Source: Xanthoparmelia taractica (Eukaryota; Ascomycota; Lecanoromycetes; Lecanorales; Parmeliaceae). Taken from it: a stretch of 64,000 nt of DNA. Of the stretch, positions 57,230 through 64,000 are shown in pieces. The position numbers and the translations under genes were made by a program. The notes under the pieces are model-generated. The model was not told where the DNA came from and searched no databases. It worked only from the letters and a program-made list of their open reading frames with translations. The stretch spans positions 62,001 to 126,000 of the forward strand of contig JANQBS010000092.1 of the NCBI GenBank assembly GCA_033085395.1, in the 5' to 3' direction. Every line of letters begins with the position of its first letter. Within the stretch, counting starts at the first letter, position 1.

Positions 57230-57980
57230 AGTTCCAGTGAGATATCTCGCCAAGGCATTAAGCGCAAGGCGGCTTCGTTTTACCAATCCAATTTCATACC
57301 TTCTCGACGGCCCCGCCCCTCTCCTTCAATTCCATAACCATTCTCTTCCCAATACTGCTGAGGGCGGCTTTGGAAGCGCGGTAGGCTTATGAACCGCCGG
57401 AGCTATTATCTGCAATGCTGCTAACGCGAGGGAAACGAGGCTGATACGATGTTGTGGAGAGAGAAGAAGGGAAGGGAGTAGTGCTTAAGTCAGGAAAAGG
57501 GCCCCGATCATTTTGGTAGAGAATGTACGGAGAAGAATACTGTGCGTGGTGTTTCCCAGAGTATCTAGCTCATAAGGAGCCATGATGCCTGATCAACGAA
57601 AATCGAGGTACTGAGGTGCAACATACCGGCAATGTTCAGAATGAGATCCGCCCGCTTTCCCTCAAAAGCTCTTGACGAAGGCTTCAATTGGAAGTTCGCA
57701 CCTCAGATTGCACTGATGGGTCTGACATCCAAGGCTCTTCATGTTTTCTTCCCCAGTCAGATGCACTGCGTGAACTTCGTAAACCTGAGATTTTCTTGAG
57801 ATTCAGTACAAGAGTCGCTATATGAGTAGGCAATGGAACTCTCGAACAAAGATCTCGGGGAAGGCATGGCGAACGCCCTGGTCGCTCCCTGTCACCACCG
57901 CTGTCGGCATGTTCTCGCACACTGGTTAAAGACCCTAATATCTGCTCCTGACTCTCTTTCTGTTTCGGCTTGTTCATACC
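57230..57980 (-). pseudogene. Decayed short-chain dehydrogenase/reductase (SDR) gene
   Basis: On the minus strand, pieces of an SDR appear in shifting frames. From 5' to 3' these are: a probable dinucleotide-binding part near 57700-57980 (unclear); DLILNIAG near 57640 and GIMAPYELDTLGN near 57570-57600; KMIGALFLT, a stop, ALLPSLLLS near 57460-57515; and RVSSIADNSSGGS, a stop, AYRASKAALSSIGKRMVMEL near 57310-57430. NAG-like, NSS and the catalytic Y-x-x-x-K (YRASK) are all present in order. At least two in-frame stops (a TAA in place of Gln after LFLT, and a TAA just before AYRASK) and several frameshifts prevent a product. The intact ancestor was a classical SDR of about 240-250 aa. The edges are approximate. 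Confidence 0.65.
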
Positions 57981-58243
57981 CTATGTCCAAGATCGACGGA
58001 TTCCGTCATTGTCGGAAGGAACGCTAGCGGCAACAGGTGCGTCCAAAAACATGGGAGAAAGGTCGGCGTGTATTGGAACTGATGTATTAGTAAACAAAGA
58101 GTCACAAGATTGTGGTTAGCCAAGAGATAAGTTTTAGGACGCTTGTGGTGAGCAAGTGAGTTTCATTTCTTTGGGCTTTCGGTCTACCTCTCGTGCAAGC
58201 TACTTGCAAAGTGGATTCACAGCTTCTTGAAACGCTATCAAGC

Positions 58244-59536
58244 TCAATTTTCATGCAAGACCTTTGCAAATGAATCGGCTGCTCTCTCCGGCTTACCATC
58301 CTCAAGCCTTTTCGAACCCAGTTTTCCCTCACTGAAGGCCTTGGCATAGGGGTTTAGTCGCAACAGCACTTGCTTGTTCTTCAGAGGGTTCTTCTTCTGT
58401 ACACCGGCACGCTTTGTCTTGGCCTCTCCCTTAGCTGGGCGCACAACGGCCTGTACTTCCGACGAGTTGATCAGGCGGCTGATATCAGCGTTGTGGACGA
58501 CATTTGAGGGAAGCAAGAAGTCTTTCTTCAGCGCCGACGGGGTAGTCGTAGATCCATATATCTCATCCAAGGCCGCGAAAGCGGAAGAGGTCCAGACAAT
58601 GAAGCGTCCAAGGTGGCCACCTGGTGCAAGTTGTAGAAGGTTGAGGGCGAAAACAGAAGACGTCTCGACCCCTGGAATGTTGCGAAATGCACGGACGAGC
58701 TCCTTGCCATCTTCATCTGGGTGGTAGACAATCAACGGACCGCGACGCTGCCGGTGGCGACGACCCCGAAGCTTTCCTTTTCCGGCACGAAGTTTGCGAG
58801 ATGCACGGACTTTGCTAACATCTGGACCTGCACCAACGGCTGTTAGAAGCTTGATCGCTGCTGAAGTCTTGGCAATAGCGGCTCCTTCGAAGGCTTTCGA
58901 GGCGATGACCAGGGGCACTTCTGGTACGGTAGAGATTTGATGACCGCGCGCGAGGAGAAGGGAGGGGACGGAGGACGCAGCCAAAGCAGAGGTGGTCGCG
59001 AAGCGCCTGCAAGCATATCAATATCATCTCTCCATAGAAGTTAGTGTCTCCAAGACATACTTTTGTCCCAGGTTGATCTTTTGATGCCACTTTCTCCAGA
59101 CCTTGGTGGGTGCGAACATACGGCCCGAACGACACATGTTTCCAAAAGCAGCTTGACCAGCACGGTGTGTACCTCCTCCTGAGACACGTGGAATACGGGC
59201 AACAGCGCGACCTAAGAAAGGTCAATGTCAGCCCTCCTTTGTGCTTAGATACAAACTGTAGATTTATAGCTCACCAGTTCCCCAGGACTCAGCCGAGGTT
59301 TGATGGCCGGCTTTCTCGCTCACAGCATACGGCTGTCTCTTGTTCTTAGCCATCCCAGCGTGTACTGTCCTGAGCTGTCGTCAATTTCTTCATTGGGTGT
59401 GCTTTTGATTAAGTAAAGTGCCTTACTGAACGATGTCTGGTCGAATTGGTGCTTTGAACACGGCAGGTAGCGGGTGGGTAGACCCACTGGGAGTACCATC
59501 ATGCGAGGCAATGGTGACCGTCGGACGTGTCGCCAT
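58244..59536 (-). CDS. RPL4: Cytosolic large-subunit ribosomal protein L4 (uL4)
   Basis: Four exons: 59536-59427, 59369-59275, 59211-59061 and 59006-58244, giving 372 aa. The start MATRPTVTIASHDG leads into FKAPIRPDIVQTVHAGMAKN then KRQPYAVSEKAGHQTSAESW. Next come GTGRAVARIPRVSGGGTHRA then GQAAFGNMCRSGRMFAPTKV, and KLRGRRHRQRRGPLIVY, all signatures of eukaryotic L4. The internal loop that lines the peptide exit tunnel is the RAVARIPRVSGGGTH region. The C-terminal extension is Lys-rich. L4 is an early-assembling 60S component. Intron lengths are 54-63 bases. The gene is divergent from the next gene with 199 bases between ATGs. Confidence 0.97.
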
Positions 59537-59735
59537 CGTTGTTGAGATGGTTTGTCACAGCTTCGTTGGTTGTGCTGTGGGCTTCGCTCATTTTTGGTTG
59601 TGGGCGGTATTAAAATGCGCTAGCTGTAAGCGCTTAGCAGGGATCTAGGCGAGAGGTCGCCAAGCCCGAGCTTTCTCCCATCCATTAATGAGCAATATCG
59701 AAATTACCTTTCATTGCGATTGAAGGACACTTGAA
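59537..59735. promoter_or_regulatory. Compact divergent promoter, RPL4 and methyltransferase-like gene
   Basis: Only 199 bases separate the two start codons, so the core promoters must overlap or abut. An imperfect palindrome-like GCGCTAGCTGTAAGCGCTTAGC-type element is visible near 59617-59638. No factor is assigned. Confidence 0.55.
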
Positions 59736-61514
59736 ATGACAGTGGAATGTCCGTTACCTCTCAACCCCGGATTTGACAGCGCTGAGGCTTATGTGGAATC
59801 TTTGCTTTCATTTGTCACGTCTTCGGAACTCTTCCAAAATCTCTGTGGTGGTGTGCATATACTAGATTTCTTGACGAAAGAGCCTGCTCTCTACAGCACC
59901 GTTCTTCCAGAAGAATGGAGAAATTGGTTCCTATTGCATGACATCCCTACCATCCTCGACCTTTTCATGAAGGAAGACGATCATCTTCTCGAATCGCTCA
60001 CAAGTTCGATAGATACACTACCCACAGAAAGGAAAGGCACAAACTCTACCTGGCGGGATGGCCCATGCCCTCCTAAAAGTTTGCTGGAGTATATTCAAGC
60101 GATCCGTGGCCATGCACTGAATCGAGATTTCCACCCTCTTGATGCACCGTCGTCCGTGGGCCCTGATCCCCTTCCTAGACATGTAGCGGTGGGGATGAAG
60201 CCCAAGAAGATTCACGAAGTTGAGAGTTTTGTCACGTATATCAATGGCCTGATCGCTAAGATTGAGGCCAATGAGGGCCATGAGATTACACATATTGTTG
60301 ACTTTGGTTCAGGTCAGAATTATCTTGGTCGAGCCCTGGCGAGTTCACCGTATAATAGACAGGTGATAGCCCTAGAAAGCAAAAAGCTCAACATCGTGGG
60401 AGCCAAAAGTATGGATATAATGGCTGGATTGGCCGAGAAGGAAAAGATCATGCGCAATAAAAAGCAGTATAGAATGTGCTCTTCTCAAGAAGGAAAACTA
60501 TGCCCTAGTAGCAGCTCGCCAGCGCCAGTAAATGACAGTATCCACAGCTCCTTCGATCGAGCGAGCGTGGACAAAAGCACAGGCAAAATCCAGTACGTCG
60601 AGTCGTTCGTTCAGAGTGGAGACCTATCAGCAGTCGTACACAAGATCATATGTACCCCCAATGGTATAAAAAAACTGGATCCACGGTTAATGGTCATATC
60701 GCTGCATTCCTGCGGCAACCTCCTGCACCACGGACTGCGGTCCCTGATCCTCAACCCGTCCGTCAAAGCTGTGGGAATGGTAGGCTGCTGCTACAACCTT
60801 CTAACGGAGCGGCTTGGCCCTCCCACATACAAGTTGCCATCCTTACGTTCCTCCAATCTGCGTCTCGACGCCACCTCATCGGCATGCGATCCGCATGGCT
60901 TCCCTATGTCGGAAAGGCTTGCTAGGTACCAGCACGAGGATGGTCAGGGTATACGCCTGAACATTACAGCGCGGATGATGGCCGTTCAAGCGCCCGAGAA
61001 TTGGACTGTTACGGAATGCGAGTCCTTCTTCACAAGACACTTTTATCGAGCCTTGCTCCAAAGAATATTACTGGACCGTGGTATCGTCGGAAAGCCAATC
61101 GGAGACGGTGACGTAGGTGGTGGGAGTCCTTGCGGCTGGACTGGAGCAGGTCCAGCCCTCACGATTGGCTCCCTGCGCAAAGCTTGCTATTCTTCCTTCA
61201 CGGCCTATGTACGTGGAGCGACCACGAAATTAGCGGACGATCAAAAGCGCGGTAGCGAGATACAGAGACGAATGGAAGAATTGACCGATGAGGACATTTC
61301 GCGCTATGAAGAGAGCTTCAAGGACAAGAAAAAAGAACTGAGCATTGTATGGAGCTTGATGGCCTTCAGCGCAAGCGTTGCCGAGTCGTGTATTGTGGTG
61401 GATAGGTGGCTGTATCTCAAGGAGCAGGCGGAAGTCAGAGAATGCTGGGTAGATACCGTATTCGACTACAAGCAGAGTCCACGAAATCTGGTAGTGGTGG
61501 GGATCAAGAAATGA
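59736..61514 (+). CDS. Methyltransferase-like protein of the METTL25/RRNAD1 family
   Basis: A single exon of 592 aa. The SAM-binding motif I is HIVDFGSGQNYLGRALASS (about 188-206), followed by QVIALESKKLNIVGAKSMDI. Next comes a Ser-rich insertion of about 40 residues (CSSQEGKLCPSSSSPAP), then LMVISLHSCGNLLHHGLRSL and KAVGMVGCCYNLLTERLGPP. The order DFG-x-GQN, then LH-x-CG-x-L, then VGCCYN-LLTE is characteristic of METTL25/RRNAD1 proteins. The family has a Rossmann methyltransferase fold; its animal members have been linked to ribosome-associated methylation, but substrate and site are not evident here. The C-terminal part (AYVRGATTKL, SLMAFSASVAESCIVVDRWL) also matches the family. The start is the first ATG, close to RPL4. 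Confidence 0.85.
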   Translation: MTVECPLPLNPGFDSAEAYVESLLSFVTSSELFQNLCGGVHILDFLTKEPALYSTVLPEEWRNWFLLHDIPTILDLFMKEDDHLLESLTSSIDTLPTERKGTNSTWRDGPCPPKSLLEYIQAIRGHALNRDFHPLDAPSSVGPDPLPRHVAVGMKPKKIHEVESFVTYINGLIAKIEANEGHEITHIVDFGSGQNYLGRALASSPYNRQVIALESKKLNIVGAKSMDIMAGLAEKEKIMRNKKQYRMCSSQEGKLCPSSSSPAPVNDSIHSSFDRASVDKSTGKIQYVESFVQSGDLSAVVHKIICTPNGIKKLDPRLMVISLHSCGNLLHHGLRSLILNPSVKAVGMVGCCYNLLTERLGPPTYKLPSLRSSNLRLDATSSACDPHGFPMSERLARYQHEDGQGIRLNITARMMAVQAPENWTVTECESFFTRHFYRALLQRILLDRGIVGKPIGDGDVGGGSPCGWTGAGPALTIGSLRKACYSSFTAYVRGATTKLADDQKRGSEIQRRMEELTDEDISRYEESFKDKKKELSIVWSLMAFSASVAESCIVVDRWLYLKEQAEVRECWVDTVFDYKQSPRNLVVVGIKK

Positions 61515-61635
61515 ATGTAGCCTATATCAGACCCTGAGATCATCGGCTTGATATCAAGCAGATCACAGCAATTCCTGGCTCCTCATTGCCCTTCCCTTTG
61601 GTTACAAATGTTTGTCATCTCATGCCACGGAGCTT

Positions 61636-62232
61636 TCACAGCTTCTCCCCTTGTATCGTAGCCAGGACCTTCCTCCTCTGCTTCATATTCCGGAATTCCA
61701 GAAACCAGACCCCCTGCCAGGTCCCTGTTGCAAGCTTCCCATTCGATATTGGTATAGTCACGCTCGCGCCTATCAAAGATGACTTGATATGTGCCTACCA
61801 CATCACCGAATCAGCCATCTGCCCTCAGGTAGTAGAATGGAGACCGATTTACCGGCATGTCGTCGCTCCCCTCTGCATCGTGCCTGTATAATCCTTTTCC
61901 AGCTGCTCATGCAACTCGTTAGACATGAATTAGAAATGCTTTCGTTACCTCGATTCGAAGCGTTGTTTGTTCTTCGCTATTCAGCTTTCCAGCGCACCTT
62001 TGTCTTCTTTCACTATCCCGTCCAACGCATCACTCATATCCGCCCGCACATCATCGTCCCAATTCTCATTCATTGAAAGTGCACAGCTCGTATGCTGAAG
62101 GAAAAGGTGCAGTAGTCCGCATTTTATGCCTGATATCTGCGGAAGCGAGGAAGTAATATGGTCTGTGATAAGGTGCGAGCCTCGACCGAGGGAAGGGAGT
62201 ATTAGATGTTGCTGGGTGTAGGTGGTCGCCAT
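61636..62232 (-). CDS. YjbQ/UPF0047 family protein
   Basis: Three exons: 62232-61998, 61902-61853 and 61794-61636, giving 147 aa, the normal family length. The start is MATTYTQQHLILPSLGRGSH. It then has GLLHLFLQHTSCALSMNENW, the family signature with conserved HTS and N-E-N, then DDDVRADMSDALDGIV, LYRHDAEGSDDMPAHIKSSL, TIPISNGKLATGTWQGVWFL and EFRNMKQRRKVLATIQG. The family is a small trimeric alpha-beta barrel of uncertain function; thiamin phosphate synthase activity has been reported for a bacterial member, which I cannot extend to this one. The conserved His/Asp and the GTWQG motif are intact. It converges on the methyltransferase-like gene with 121 bases between stops. Confidence 0.93.
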
Positions 62233-62813
62233 GGCTGGGCAAGTCTCTGGGCCACTGGATCGGTAGACTAGAACGAAGGTTTAGAAGTAAGGTTAAGACG
62301 AAGTAAAGGAGTTGGAGAAAGAAGCAATGCGCATAAGGATACCTGAGGTAGTCAACGGTGCTCTTGTGTCAATCACGTTTTTACGGCAGGCTTAAATGAC
62401 TAAAGCGCACTTTGTCTCTTCAGATGCACAACAAGCAAGGGAAAACAGGCTTTGAATGGAAACGTGATCGTTATTATGCGATCAGATAGACTACTGCTAT
62501 TGGAGGTGTCTGGCCAGGTGTGTACTGGAGTAATGTAAGCCAGATGATATCACATCGTCTAACAAGCCCGCTGCTTATCAATAGCAATCAACTTCTGTCC
62601 TTCCCGACTAGTCCAGCATCCACCAGCAGAATTTACAGCATATCTATCGACTGTCTCCATCAAGATGTGACGTGCATGATCCATGCGAGCTACCGGCTGT
62701 GGACTCGGAATTTGCTGACAAGATGTTCGAGCAATCTATGAACACCTAATATCAGCCAGCGGCTCGTAGCCAGCCAAAGGGAATAGGGCGCCACCGTTGA
62801 ATCTTTTCGTACC
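62233..62813. other. Intergenic region upstream of the YjbQ gene
   Basis: About 0.58 kb; contains the YjbQ promoter and the 3' end of the next minus-strand gene. No gene-like frame seen. Confidence 0.5.
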
Positions 62814-63622
62814 TTAATCCTTTGAGTGGCGAATCCAGTACGGGTAACCAGTGGGACCGTAGGCCCAGTGGCCGGGAGTGAGGCTGTTCATAATCGTGTT
62901 GACAGTACGCACGGAATGGCTACCATCCAGCTCGCGACAAACGTACTCATTGTCGGGAGAAGCACCCTGGGGAACAAGCTGGGCCTCGTTGAAGCCTCCA
63001 TGGCTCTGAGCGCGGGAAATGTTACGGTCATTGACCTGTTGTGCGGTGAGCCCTTGATAATATTTACCGTTGGCGGGCTCGGCAGCTGGCTGGGATGAGT
63101 AGAACTGGATGTGGGCAGATTGTGAACCACCTGGGTAGTACATAGGAGCTGGTGAAGTCTACGAAAGTGATGTTAGCTCAATTAACAAAGGTTTCTCGAT
63201 TAAAACAGGTGTAAAGCAGAAAATGACGGAATACATGAAGGGATTGGTGCAGAGGTTGGGTCTCTCCACAGACTGCTGGCGGCTGGCTGATGGTAATTTC
63301 TTACAGTGTTGGCGTAAGATGGACTGCAGACAGCCTGTTGGCTCCAATTGGATGAAAATGAAACTGACGCAGTGGGAGCTGCTTGCTGCTGACGGGTTTC
63401 GGCAGCGCTAGAGGCGACCGGTTGATAGATGTAATGGTGACCCGTGTTGGAGAAGGGAGCAGTGGCAGGAGGGTTCGTCCAGGGATTCCACCCGTCTGAC
63501 TGCTGGGTAGATGGAGTCGAAGGCTGAGGGTTTGTCCAAGGATTGGTGGCGGCTGGCGGCTGGTGAGGTTTCATTCCTCCTGCTGGATGGTAGGTGAATT
63601 GCTGGCTCATGTCGAAACCCAT
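62814..63622 (-). CDS. Small Pro/Gln-rich fungal protein, unknown function
   Basis: Exons 63622-63365 and 63158-62814 (206-base intron) give 200 aa; the join keeps phase and yields PTASTSPAPMYYPGGSQSAH. The N-terminal half is low-complexity and carries a duplicated NPWTNP segment (ATNPWTNPQPSTPSTQQSDG, then WNPWTNPPATAP). The C-terminal half looks conserved: NDRNISRAQSHGGFNEAQLV, YVCRELDGSHSVRTVNTIMN and SLTPGHWAYGPTGYPYWIRH. No signal peptide or membrane segment is present. The RELDGS-x-x-x-RT and GYPYWIR patterns recall short unnamed ascomycete proteins. MSQQ at 63610 is an alternative start. An upstream exon cannot be excluded: the exon at the window's right edge ends in phase 0 and could splice to the CAG before CAATTC at about 63604. 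Confidence 0.55.
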
Positions 63623-63801
63623 TGCGAAATGGCCTCTGAAGGTGACGTGGAGACCACGACAGTTGATTTACCAATCTTAGAGGAGAAGAAAGGTTTTTGT
63701 GGTTGATGATGTAAGATGGTGTGAAGGGAAGGGAAGGGAGGAAGGGGAAGGGAAGTGAAGGTAGTCGGAAATCAAATTGCAGGAAAGTGGTGTCGACTCA
63801 C

Positions 63802-64000
63802 GATGGGCTGAAGATTGAGCTGATCCGACACAAGGACATAGTTCTTTTTCACCTTCTCCTTCTCCTTTTTCTCTTCTTTCTTCTCAGGCGGAGGGTCCTC
63901 AAGGAACACGTCTGCAACTGAAAAGCAACACATAACTTCTAGTCGTGGTGCTAACGTGAGCTTTGATAATGTTAGAAGCTTGATCAAAGTCAGAATCACG
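63802..64000 (-). CDS. Partial coding exon at the right edge, lysine-rich (KEKE-like)
   Basis: The minus strand is open to the window end and reads DVFLEDPPPEKKEEKKEKEK then VKKNYVLVSDQLNLQPI, up to a good donor (GTGAGT) at 63801. A possible upstream 3' splice site (CAG just before the GAC of DVF) would place an intron within 63860-63960. The charged KEKE stretch and the following ordered segment look like real protein but no family is recognised. It may be a 5' exon of the gene at 62814-63622 or the last exons of a gene beyond the window. Confidence 0.35.

Overview
The window is 64 kb of nuclear DNA from a filamentous ascomycete (Pezizomycotina). The evidence is dense gene packing, introns of about 45-100 bases with GT..AG ends and CTAAC/CTGAC-like branch sites, fungal wall enzymes (a Crh-type GH16 and a GH17), and one AT-rich block that looks degraded by repeat-induced point mutation (RIP). 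The class cannot be fixed from the sequence alone. Nothing bacterial, viral, plasmid or CRISPR-like was seen, and no tRNA or rRNA gene was recognised.

Layout. 1-334: the 5' end of a SnoaL-like gene running off the left edge. 335-4087: a gene-poor tract with a RIP-degraded piggyBac transposase (about 1866-3892). 4088-16638: an ATP-dependent DNA ligase-family gene, a nuclear-looking protein with a KEN box, a small conserved gene, and a long repeat-rich GPI-anchored Crh transglycosylase. 17349-20604: SF3a60/PRP9 and FAL1/eIF4A-III, divergent from one short promoter. 20950-30834: a small unnamed gene, a BTB gene, APC/C subunit CDC16/Cut9, a small secreted protein with Kex2-type sites, and the TFIIIC subunit TFC1/Sfc1. 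31771-38044: PP2A B56 subunit RTS1, splicing factor YJU2, and a secreted GH17 enzyme with a But2-like C-terminal domain. 40613-52196: TRA1, the PIKK-related pseudokinase of SAGA and NuA4 (predicted 3798 aa). 53532-55673: a C2H2-like zinc-finger protein. About 57230-57980: a short-chain dehydrogenase pseudogene. 58244-64000: ribosomal protein L4, a METTL25/RRNAD1-type methyltransferase-like protein, a YjbQ (UPF0047) protein, a small Pro/Gln-rich protein and a partial exon at the right edge.

Most genes are single-copy housekeeping genes for RNA processing (PRP9, FAL1, YJU2), transcription (TFC1, TRA1), translation (RPL4), cell cycle and signalling (CDC16, RTS1) and DNA joining (the ligase-like gene). 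Accessory material lies in the left 4 kb, in the two wall-enzyme genes, in the small secreted-protein gene and around the dehydrogenase relic. I found no clustered multi-gene system. The most unusual items are the Kex2-site repeat peptide gene, the GH17-But2 architecture, the repeat-expanded Crh enzyme, the divergent ligase and the decayed piggyBac copy. Exon joins were worked out by hand from splice signals, reading phase and resemblance to known families; no RNA evidence was available.
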